A stretch of 64,000 nt of DNA from Christiangramia crocea (GTDB lineage Bacteria > Bacteroidota > Bacteroidia > Flavobacteriales > Flavobacteriaceae): the NCBI RefSeq assembly GCF_022410465.1, contig NZ_JAJSON010000009.1, positions 124,001 to 188,000 of the forward strand, read 5' to 3'. Shown here in pieces: positions 57,439 through 64,000 of this stretch (position 1 is its first letter; each line of letters begins with the position of its first letter). The notes beneath the pieces are model-generated. The model was not told the DNA's origin. It saw only the letters and a program-made list of their open reading frames with translations, and ran no database searches. A program made the translations under genes and the position numbers.

Positions 57439-59247
57439 TTATTGCTTATTATTCCCTGCTGCTCTTTCCTCCAGTTCTTTCAGGAATTCTTCCATTACGG
57501 GTTTTACAGTGCTTTCAGGGAGATCTGCAATTCGAATATACATCAGTCCGTCTACTGCATCATTAAAAAGCGGATCTACATTAAAGGCCACCACTTTTGC
57601 GTTTTGTTTGATATATTTTTTTATCAATACGGGAAGTCTAAGATTTTCTGTTTCCAGTTCGTCTATGATCTTGTCAAACTTGTTGAGGTCGGCTTCGCTT
57701 TCATCAAAAACAAGGTCCTTGTCGGCATCTTCCAGTTTTACCTTGAATTCCTTTTTTGGCCTTACATATTGTGCCACATAAGGATCGTAATAATTGGATT
57801 TCATGAATTCGATCATGAGCGATTTTGAGAAATTGCTGAACTTATTACTGATGCTCACACCCCCAATAAGGTATTTATGCTCCGGAAACCTGAGAGTACA
57901 GTGAACGATACCTTTCCAAAGCAGGAATAAAGGCATTGGTTTTTGCTGGTATTCCTTAATAATGAATGCTCTGCCCATTTCTATAGACTCGCTCATCATT
58001 TTGTGTAACTCAGGTTCAAACCTGAAAAGGTCCTGCAGGTAAAAGCCGTCTATGCCATAGGTCTCGTAGATCTCCTTTCCCATTCCCATACGGTAGGCCC
58101 CGGCGATCTTTTGAGCATCATTATCCCAAAGAAAAAGATGATGATAATATTCATCGAATTTGTCGAGATCGGTGCTGTTATTGGTTCCTTCACCAACCTC
58201 ACGGAAGGTGATCTCGCGAAGCCGTCCTATCTCATTCAGAATATTTGGGATGACCTCTCTTTTTGCCAGGAATACCTCATAATTCTTACTATACAGGAGT
58301 CGCTTATCCATCTTTCGGCAGTTCTCTACCTCGGCACGCATAAGTTCAGTATTGGTTTCTTCCGCAATATCCTTTGGGGAACGCGGAATCTTCAGGCTCT
58401 TTGGTAAACTGCCTAGCAGCTTTTTCTTTTCAAAAGCGTTGGCGAGCATATAGGTCTTCCTTCTTAAAAATGCGGTGTAAGCTTCAAGATTAGGATGTTC
58501 CAGCTGATCTTCCACCGAAATAGGATGCCCCACCCTTACTTTGATTTTTCTGCGCCGCTGGGATAACATTTCACTGGGCAACTTGGCCGTTCGCAGCACA
58601 TCACTCATCGATGCGAGCCTGTAAAAGAAAAGACTGTTCTTTGCATGAAAATAGATAGGAACAACAGGTACCTTCGATTTTTGAATAAGTTTCATTGCCG
58701 AAGGTTCCCAGGGCTTATCTACTATAACATTTTTGTCGCGATAGGTAGATACCTCGCCAGCAGGAAAAATACCCAGAGCATTGCCTTCCTTAAGATGAGC
58801 AATAGCCTTTTTCATTCCGCCAAGGCTTGATTTAGCATCTTTATGTTCTTCAAACGGATTGACGGGAAGTATATAAGGTTTTAAAGGTTCCAGCCGGTGT
58901 AGCAGGAAATTGGCAATCATCTTATAATCCGGTCGCTTTTCCAGCACCAGTTTCATAAGGATCATTCCGTCAATTCCACCCAGGGGATGATTGGAAATGG
59001 TAATAAAAGGCCCTTCTTTCGGGATGCGTTTAAGGTCTTTTTCCGGGATCTCATAATCTATTTCAAATTCCTTAAGGATAGATTCAATAAAATGTGTTCC
59101 CTTCAGGCTCTTTCTTTTCTCATATTCCTTATTGATCCTGGAAAGCTTTGTCGTTTTAAGAACTAGCCATCCAAGGCCGGTGCCAAGGAATCCAAATTTG
59201 CGAAGGTTCATTACATTGGCAACTTCTTTGGCGCTTACGATTCCCAT
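57439..59247 (-). CDS. olsF: Bifunctional ornithine-lipid acyltransferase (OlsF type; PlsC plus GNAT)
   Basis: About 602 residues from ATG 59247 (a TTG eight codons earlier is possible). The N-terminal half is a PlsC-like acyltransferase: ITISNHPLGGIDGMI holds the NHx4D motif, and AGEVSTYRDK lies in the FPEG-like region. The C-terminal half (from about 320) is a hemolysin-like GNAT domain with FYLQDLF, ESIEMGRAFI and HKYLIGGVSIS. This order matches OlsF, which makes ornithine lipids by acylating ornithine and then its hydroxy-acyl chain. Flavobacteria commonly contain these phosphorus-free lipids. Alternative: a lysophospholipid acyltransferase with an accessory GNAT domain. Confidence 0.88.
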   Translation of the reverse strand: MGIVSAKEVANVMNLRKFGFLGTGLGWLVLKTTKLSRINKEYEKRKSLKGTHFIESILKEFEIDYEIPEKDLKRIPKEGPFITISNHPLGGIDGMILMKLVLEKRPDYKMIANFLLHRLEPLKPYILPVNPFEEHKDAKSSLGGMKKAIAHLKEGNALGIFPAGEVSTYRDKNVIVDKPWEPSAMKLIQKSKVPVVPIYFHAKNSLFFYRLASMSDVLRTAKLPSEMLSQRRRKIKVRVGHPISVEDQLEHPNLEAYTAFLRRKTYMLANAFEKKKLLGSLPKSLKIPRSPKDIAEETNTELMRAEVENCRKMDKRLLYSKNYEVFLAKREVIPNILNEIGRLREITFREVGEGTNNSTDLDKFDEYYHHLFLWDNDAQKIAGAYRMGMGKEIYETYGIDGFYLQDLFRFEPELHKMMSESIEMGRAFIIKEYQQKPMPLFLLWKGIVHCTLRFPEHKYLIGGVSISNKFSNFSKSLMIEFMKSNYYDPYVAQYVRPKKEFKVKLEDADKDLVFDESEADLNKFDKIIDELETENLRLPVLIKKYIKQNAKVVAFNVDPLFNDAVDGLMYIRIADLPESTVKPVMEEFLKELEERAAGNNKQ

Positions 59248-59268
59248 GGTTGATTGGTTTGTGTTAAC

Positions 59269-59276
59269 CAAAAATA
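59269..59276 (-). promoter_or_regulatory. Possible -7 element of olsF
   Basis: The minus strand reads TATTTTTG, an exact TAnnTTTG match, about 22 nt upstream of the olsF ATG at 59247. No -33 TTG lies at normal spacing. olsF may also be read from the aspartate kinase operon. Confidence 0.4.
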
Positions 59277-59288
59277 AGAAATCAAAAT

Positions 59289-60542
59289 TTAGTTTTCGGT
59301 AACCAGCTGCACCGTATTCTGAGTAAGCTGCTTCAGGAGTACATTTTTGCCACTTTCCAGCTCGTCTATAGCCTGCTGACTGAAATGCCTTATGGTGTAT
59401 AAAGAAACACCGGTCTTATAGTTTACCTTGAATCTTGCTTTTAGGTGCTGTATGAGGCTTTCCAGATGGTTGAACCTATTGTCTACACACACCCTGAAGC
59501 TGATCGCCGAATTCTGGATAAGATCTACTTTCATTTGATACTGATGGAATAACCGGAAGATCTCCGAAATATTCTCTTCCACCATAAAGGAGAAATCCAG
59601 GGAAGAAAGTGAGATCAATACCTGGTCTTTTTTAACAATAAAGCATGGGATCTCTGGAGAAATACCCTTTCCCTTACTTACTGCTGTGCCTTCTTCTGAG
59701 GGGTTAAGGAATGAACGCACAAAAAGTGGAATCTCCTTTCTTTGTAGTGGTTGAAGGGTTTTAGGGTGTATTACCGATGCTCCGTAAAAGGCCAGTTCAA
59801 TAGCTTCTTCGTATGAGATCTTGTTTAAAAGCTGAGCCTTTTTAAAAAAACGAGGATCGGCATTCAGTACTCCGGGAACATCTTTCCAGATGGTCACATT
59901 TTCAGCATTGAGACAGTAGGCCATAATGGCCGCAGAGTAATCGGATCCCTCTCTGCCGAGGGTAGTGGTGAAATTATTGGGATCTGCCGCGATAAATCCC
60001 TGAACGATATTTAGTTTTTTTGGATCTACATTTTCACGGATAAGTTCCTGTGTTTTGTCCCAGTCTACCTGTGCATCCCGGTATGTATTATCGGTTTTGA
60101 TAAGATTTCTGGCATCCAGCCAGTTCGTGGGAATGTTCTGAGAATTCAGGTACTCACTAACAATGGTTGTGGAAATGAGTTCTCCATAGCTTACGATCTG
60201 GTCATACACGAAATCGTACTGCGTTGATTTGTTATGCTGAAGAAAATTTTCAAGCTCGGTGAAAAGAGCTTCGGTCCTGAACCAGACTGGTGCCTGATCA
60301 CTATGGAATAATTTTTCAATGATCTCCCGATGATAATCTTTCACCTTATCCAGGCTATCGGGAACTTTTGTGGTCTCCAGGTAATCCTTTACAACCACTT
60401 CCAGTGCGTTGGTGGTTTTTCCCATGGCCGAGACCACGATAAGTTTATTGTTGTTGCCTGTTTCGTTAAGTACTTTGATCAGATTTTTTACACCATCGGC
60501 ATCCTTTACAGATGCACCTCCAAATTTAAAGACTTTGATCAC
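59289..60542 (-). CDS. lysC: Aspartate kinase (monofunctional)
   Basis: A 417-residue enzyme with GTG start (60542). It phosphorylates aspartate, the first step to lysine, threonine, methionine and diaminopimelate. The kinase domain (1-280) begins VFKFGGASVKDADGV and contains TLGREGSDYSAAIMAY and WKDVPGVLNADPRF. The remainder carries ACT-type regulatory domains (CFIVKKDQVLISL; ISFRVCVDN), probably for feedback inhibition. It overlaps the preceding GNAT gene by 4 nt (GTGA), so translation is coupled. Confidence 0.95.
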   Translation of the reverse strand: MIKVFKFGGASVKDADGVKNLIKVLNETGNNNKLIVVSAMGKTTNALEVVVKDYLETTKVPDSLDKVKDYHREIIEKLFHSDQAPVWFRTEALFTELENFLQHNKSTQYDFVYDQIVSYGELISTTIVSEYLNSQNIPTNWLDARNLIKTDNTYRDAQVDWDKTQELIRENVDPKKLNIVQGFIAADPNNFTTTLGREGSDYSAAIMAYCLNAENVTIWKDVPGVLNADPRFFKKAQLLNKISYEEAIELAFYGASVIHPKTLQPLQRKEIPLFVRSFLNPSEEGTAVSKGKGISPEIPCFIVKKDQVLISLSSLDFSFMVEENISEIFRLFHQYQMKVDLIQNSAISFRVCVDNRFNHLESLIQHLKARFKVNYKTGVSLYTIRHFSQQAIDELESGKNVLLKQLTQNTVQLVTEN

Positions 60543-61015
60543 TTCTTTTTTATGTTTTTCTTAATGCCGCTTTCTTCCATATGAACAGTCTTCCAGCTTT
60601 CCTTGATCTTGGCACCCGTGTTTTCGTAAAATTCTATTGCGTTCTTATTGCCTTCTGAAACTATCCATTCTATACGCTTAACGCCATGATCATGACCATA
60701 TTTTACCACCTGCTGGTAAAGTGCTCCCCCAAGCCCGGTACCTCTCATATTTTCCCTCACGATGAGGTCTTCCAGATGAACGGTGCGGCCTTTCCAGGTA
60801 GAGAACCTGAAATATACCAGGGCCATTCCTTCGATCCTTCCGGCGACATCGGCAACGAAGCATTTAAAATTACCATTGTCAAAACCTTCTTTTTCCAGGT
60901 CTTCAACGGTTACTTCCACATCTTCCAGATGGTTTTCATGTTCTGCCAGTTCTTTGATTAGTTCCAGAACGGCTTTCATATCCTCACGACGGGCTTCACG
61001 TATTGTATATTTCAT
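60539..61015 (-). CDS. GNAT N-acetyltransferase (diamine-acetyltransferase-like)
   Basis: A 158-residue GNAT protein. The acetyl-CoA site is visible: VHLEDLIVRENMRGTGLGGALY (motif A) with WIVSEGNKNAIEFYENTGAK after it (motif B). The sequence around FRFSTWKGR is typical of spermidine/spermine or diamine acetyltransferase-like GNATs. It is a close paralogue of the gene at 61154-61642, with about half of the residues shared in the core. The substrate is unknown. Coupled to lysC by overlap. Confidence 0.9.
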   Translation of the reverse strand: MKYTIREARREDMKAVLELIKELAEHENHLEDVEVTVEDLEKEGFDNGNFKCFVADVAGRIEGMALVYFRFSTWKGRTVHLEDLIVRENMRGTGLGGALYQQVVKYGHDHGVKRIEWIVSEGNKNAIEFYENTGAKIKESWKTVHMEESGIKKNIKKK

Positions 61016-61153
61016 TTGTTTCTCTTATTTGGTTTAGCGGTCAAATGCAATTCACCAATAATCCTGTCATTCTTGTTTAGGATGTTGCTATGGCTCATTT
61101 CATAGATCAAGACAAAAATACGGATTGAGTCTCAGAAGCTTATTAATACCATC

Positions 61154-61642
61154 TTAAAGAAGACCTTTTTCCTGAAGATATTTATGCATCGCCTCTTCAT
61201 CCATCTGCACAGTATCCCAGTCTTCCATAACATCTGCTCCGCTTCGTCTGTAAAAATCGGCAGCATCTTTATTCCAGTTTAAAACTACCCACTCGGTACG
61301 TTTTACCTTCTCCTTAGCAGCAAATCTTATAACTTCTGTATAAAGAGCAGAGCCCAGGCCTTTCCCTCTGAATTCTTCCCTTACGATAAGATCCTCAAGG
61401 TGTACTGTCTTTCCTTTCCATGTAGAATATCTAAAATAGATAAGCGCCATTCCCTGTATTTTTCCATCGGCTTCTGCTACAAAACAGTGAAATGCGGGAT
61501 TCTCTCCAAATCCGTCCCTTATCAGGTCATTTTCATCTATGATCACTGCTTCAGGTTCCTTTTCAAATCTCGCCAGTTCATTAATAAGTTCCAACACGTC
61601 ACTCATGTCTTCTTTCTGAGCTTTTCTTATTTTAATGTTCAT
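61154..61642 (-). CDS. GNAT N-acetyltransferase, paralogue
   Basis: About 162 residues from ATG 61642 (MNIKIRKAQ); a TTG 32 codons earlier is open but would add a sequence absent from the paralogue. Motifs are VHLEDLIVREEFRGKGLGSALY, FRYSTWKGKT and WVVLNWNKDAADFYRRSGAD. It aligns throughout with the adjacent GNAT, so the pair is a tandem duplication. Diamine- or amino-acid-type acetylation is likely, but no substrate is indicated. Confidence 0.9.
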   Translation of the reverse strand: MNIKIRKAQKEDMSDVLELINELARFEKEPEAVIIDENDLIRDGFGENPAFHCFVAEADGKIQGMALIYFRYSTWKGKTVHLEDLIVREEFRGKGLGSALYTEVIRFAAKEKVKRTEWVVLNWNKDAADFYRRSGADVMEDWDTVQMDEEAMHKYLQEKGLL

Positions 61643-61740
61643 TCGAAATAATTTTATCTTTTTCTGTTCATTTTTTGGAGCCAGGTATGAAAACTTTGTT
61701 AAGGCTTGGCTCCTGTTCTTTAAAAGTATTATAAACAAAT

Positions 61741-61765
61741 GTAAACAATGCTAAAGATTGTTTAC
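61741..61765. promoter_or_regulatory. 9-bp inverted repeat between GNAT and fbp, candidate operator
   Basis: GTAAACAAT (61741-61749) and ATTGTTTAC (61757-61765) are exact complements separated by seven bases. It lies in the divergent gap about 60 nt before fbp and 100 nt before the GNAT start, a suitable place for a regulator of either gene. Confidence 0.5.
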
Positions 61766-61826
61766 GAAAACGTTGTAGTAAACCTGATTTTTGATATTTT
61801 AGCCGCCATAACCACAAATTCATAGC

Positions 61827-62849
61827 ATGCCTAAGAAAAATCAAACCCTGGGAGAATTCATTATCGAAAACCAGGCAGATTTCCCCGGTTCTTCCGGAGA
61901 ACTTTCAAGATTGATCAATTCTATAAGACTTGCCGCAAAGGTGGTAAATCATGAAGTGAATAAGGCCGGACTGGTGGATATTATTGGCGCTTACGGGGAG
62001 ACCAATGTTCAGGGGGAAGATCAGCAAAAACTGGATGTGTATGCGAATAATAAATTCATCCAGACCCTAACCAACAGGGAGATCGTTTGTGGAATAGCTT
62101 CAGAAGAGAATGATGATTTTATTCAGATTGAAGGTCATAACGGGGATCATCAGAACAAATATGTGGTACTTATGGATCCGCTGGATGGCAGTTCCAATAT
62201 AGACGTGAATGTTTCGGTGGGGACGATCTTCTCAATTTACAGGCGGGTTACTCCGTTGGGAACTCCGGTACAAATAGAAGATTTTCTTCAGCCGGGGAAT
62301 AAACAGGTGGCGGCAGGCTATATTATCTATGGAACTTCCACGATGCTTGTATATACTACGGGACACGGAGTGAACGGCTTTACGCTGAACCCCGCCCTCG
62401 GGTCCTGGTATTTATCACACCCAGACATGAAATTTCCTGAGGAAGGCAAGATATACTCCATAAACGAAGGGAATTATGTACAATTTCCCCAGGGCGTAAA
62501 AGATTATATAAAATACTGCCAGGAAGAAAAGGGAGACAGGCCTTATACATCCCGGTATATTGGCTCTATGGTTTCGGATATTCACCGTAACATGATCAAA
62601 GGAGGTATATTTATGTATCCCAAAAGCTCTAAAGCCAACAATGGAAAGCTCAGGCTCTTATATGAATGTAACCCCATCGCTTTTTTGACCGAGCAGGCCG
62701 GAGGTAAGGCCAGTGATGGGTTTAAGAGAATTATGGATATAAAGCCAACAGAACTGCATCAACGGGTGCCTTTCTTCTGCGGAAGCATAAAAATGGTAGA
62801 AAAAGCTGAGGAATTTATGAAGAAAGCCGAGTCTAATACCGAGTCTTAG
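61827..62849 (+). CDS. fbp: Class I fructose-1,6-bisphosphatase
   Basis: A 340-residue gluconeogenic enzyme that makes fructose-6-phosphate. The metal-binding core [20 protein letters not shown] is at about 116-135, with SEENDDFI (upstream Glu ligands), [15 protein letters not shown] and [20 protein letters not shown]. Length matches class I FBPases. An organism living on glycans and amino acids would need it for hexose synthesis. The stop overlaps the convergent TerB-like gene by 4 nt. Confidence 0.98.
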   Translation: MPKKNQTLGEFIIENQADFPGSSGELSRLINSIRLAAKVVNHEVNKAGLVDIIGAYGETNVQGEDQQKLDVYANNKFIQTLTNREIVCGIASEENDDFIQIEGHNGDHQNKYVVLMDPLDGSSNIDVNVSVGTIFSIYRRVTPLGTPVQIEDFLQPGNKQVAAGYIIYGTSTMLVYTTGHGVNGFTLNPALGSWYLSHPDMKFPEEGKIYSINEGNYVQFPQGVKDYIKYCQEEKGDRPYTSRYIGSMVSDIHRNMIKGGIFMYPKSSKANNGKLRLLYECNPIAFLTEQAGGKASDGFKRIMDIKPTELHQRVPFFCGSIKMVEKAEEFMKKAESNTES

Positions 62850-63277
62850 TCATTTTCCTTTTCAAGTAAGTAACGGTAATCCTCAAAGTTAAGCTGACCG
62901 CTGAAGATCTGTATAGAACGGTTGATGATGCCTTCAGAAGCCTGACTTGAGAAGCCAAGACCTATGGCATAACGTTTTATCAATTCAATTTCTTCATCAT
63001 CGATCTCGTGATCTGCAAAGATTATTTTGAACAGATCATGAAGACGCTCCAGCCTTTTTTCTATACTATTGTAACCTGTTAAAGGGAAAGCCAGTGGGTT
63101 TTCAATTACCTTTTCATATTCATCTTCGCTTATATCGAGTTTTCTCGCAAAACGTTTCAAAAGTAATTCTTCCTCAATATTAATGTCGCCATCCACAGCG
63201 GCAAGATTCACGATTGAGGCAAAGTGACTAAGATTTCTTAGGTGCTCTCCCGAGCCAAATAGATCTGAAAAAGACAT
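62846..63277 (-). CDS. TerB-like helical protein
   Basis: A 143-residue all-helical protein. [20 protein letters not shown] and [20 protein letters not shown] form the two-part acidic pattern of TerB/DjlA-N-type domains, where conserved Asp/Glu pairs bind metal. TerB proteins are linked to tellurite resistance and stress responses, but single chromosomal forms like this have no proven role. It ends within the end of fbp (4-nt convergent overlap). Confidence 0.85.
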   Translation of the reverse strand: MSFSDLFGSGEHLRNLSHFASIVNLAAVDGDINIEEELLLKRFARKLDISEDEYEKVIENPLAFPLTGYNSIEKRLERLHDLFKIIFADHEIDDEEIELIKRYAIGLGFSSQASEGIINRSIQIFSGQLNFEDYRYLLEKEND

Positions 63278-63297
63278 TCTTATTGGTTTTATAATTA

Positions 63298-63305
63298 CAA
63301 ATATA
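63298..63305 (-). promoter_or_regulatory. -7 promoter element of the TerB-like gene
   Basis: The minus strand reads TATATTTG, an exact TAnnTTTG match, about 20 nt upstream of the start; TTTG lies 24 nt further upstream, slightly long for a -33 box. Confidence 0.45.
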
Positions 63306-63429
63306 ATTAATCACCCAAGTAAATTGTATCAAAGCATATTTAAATTCATGTTCATCATTCGCTAATCTTTTCTTAATCTCTTTTGGTTGAAATGACAATT
63401 ATTTAAATTCAGGATTCTTCAGGATTGTT

Positions 63430-64000
63430 ATGAAAACACCATTGCTGGCTTTTAATGAAAAGGGAATTTACTGTGCCCTTGCCGATGTATATATCGATCC
63501 ATGGAAGCCTGTGAAAAAGGCGATCATCTCACATGGGCATGCCGATCATGCCCGCTGGGGACATCAGCAATATATCACACACATAAGCAATGTTCCCATT
63601 ATAAAGCATCGCCTGGGGGATATTGAAGTAAGCGGCGTAGAATGGAATGAAAGTTTTAGTATTCGTGGCGTGAAATTCTCTTTGCACCCGGCAGGTCATA
63701 TTATTGGTTCTTCACAGATAAGGGTGGAATACAAAGGGGAGGTGTGGGTTTTTACCGGCGATTACAAGACGGAAGATGACGGAGTGGCCGTGCCCTATGA
63801 GCCTGTAAAATGTCATACTTTTATTACTGAATGTACCTTTGGTTTACCTGCATTCAAATGGACTCCCCAGGACCAGGTAATGGAAGATATCAATAACTGG
63901 TGGCAACAGAACAGGGATGACGGGAAGACTTCTGTTCTATTCGGATATTCTTTAGGTAAAGCCCAGCGTTTGCTTAAACATCTGGATACTTCTATCGGCA
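63430..64000 (+). CDS. Ligase-associated DNA exonuclease, metallo-beta-lactamase fold, 3' end outside window
   Basis: The frame from ATG 63430 is open to the window edge (190 codons). My translation shows the metallo-beta-lactamase motif SHGHADHARWGH near residue 35, followed by HPAGHIIGS and FTGDYKTEDDG. These match the beta-CASP-like ligase-associated exonuclease family, usually encoded in a cassette with an ATP-dependent DNA ligase and an Lhr-type helicase for DNA repair. The partner genes would lie beyond the window. The beta-CASP part is only partly visible. Confidence 0.88.
   Translation, partial: MKTPLLAFNEKGIYCALADVYIDPWKPVKKAIISHGHADHARWGHQQYITHISNVPIIKHRLGDIEVSGVEWNESFSIRGVKFSLHPAGHIIGSSQIRVEYKGEVWVFTGDYKTEDDGVAVPYEPVKCHTFITECTFGLPAFKWTPQDQVMEDINNWWQQNRDDGKTSVLFGYSLGKAQRLLKHLDTSIG

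Overview
The window reads as chromosomal DNA of a marine-type flavobacterium (Bacteroidota, Flavobacteriaceae). The evidence is a SusC/SusD pair, TAnnTTTG-type -7 boxes in front of housekeeping genes, few Shine-Dalgarno sequences, exported proteins ending up as lipoproteins, a CTC-type ribosomal protein L25 and an OlsF-type ornithine-lipid acyltransferase. No rRNA, tRNA, CRISPR array, integrase or intact insertion sequence was seen.

Left part (1-30 kb, visibly AT-rich): a polysaccharide-utilisation locus that appears to serve alpha-GalNAc/galactosamine-containing glycans. The plus-strand operon (3.4-13.9 kb) encodes a MYORG-like GH31 glycosidase, two PfkB kinases, a class II tagatose/fructose-bisphosphate aldolase, a cytosolic amidohydrolase, a GH109-like NAD-dependent glycosidase, a DUF1080 (3-keto-glycoside-type) lipoprotein, a SUMF1-like protein and a Gfo/Idh/MocA oxidoreductase. 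To its left, on the minus strand, lie a second GH109-like protein and an exported paralogue of the amidohydrolase. To its right, on the minus strand, are SusC, SusD, two giant FG-GAP/ASPIC lipoproteins and a vanadium-haloperoxidase/PAP2-like lipoprotein. AgaS and a divergent DeoR regulator close the island. AgaS, the kinases and the aldolase together give a near-complete route from GalNAc-6-P to triose phosphates. The usual AgaA/NagA deacetylase is not visible, and the translationally coupled amidohydrolase is the obvious candidate replacement.

Middle (30-42 kb): katG, a DUF1684 lipoprotein, and a compact five-gene minus-strand operon (34.1-39.0 kb). The operon joins a squalene/phytoene-synthase-like enzyme, an uncharacterised beta-rich protein, an ABC ATPase with its permease, and an unusual membrane fusion of an isoprenylcysteine-methyltransferase-like domain to an Lgt-like domain. 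I regard this as the most likely undescribed system in the window: a lipid or isoprenoid synthesis and export module. It is followed by a quinol-type nitric oxide reductase with striking palindromes upstream.

Right part (42-64 kb, less AT-rich): conserved housekeeping genes: prs, ppx/gppA, rplY, pth, ribF, an HTTM protein, serS, a TPR protein, rsmA, mgtE, a 2-hydroxyacid dehydrogenase, olsF, aspartate kinase, two paralogous GNATs, fbp, a TerB-like protein and the start of a metallo-beta-lactamase-fold exonuclease. Several dispersed inverted-repeat elements lie between genes here.
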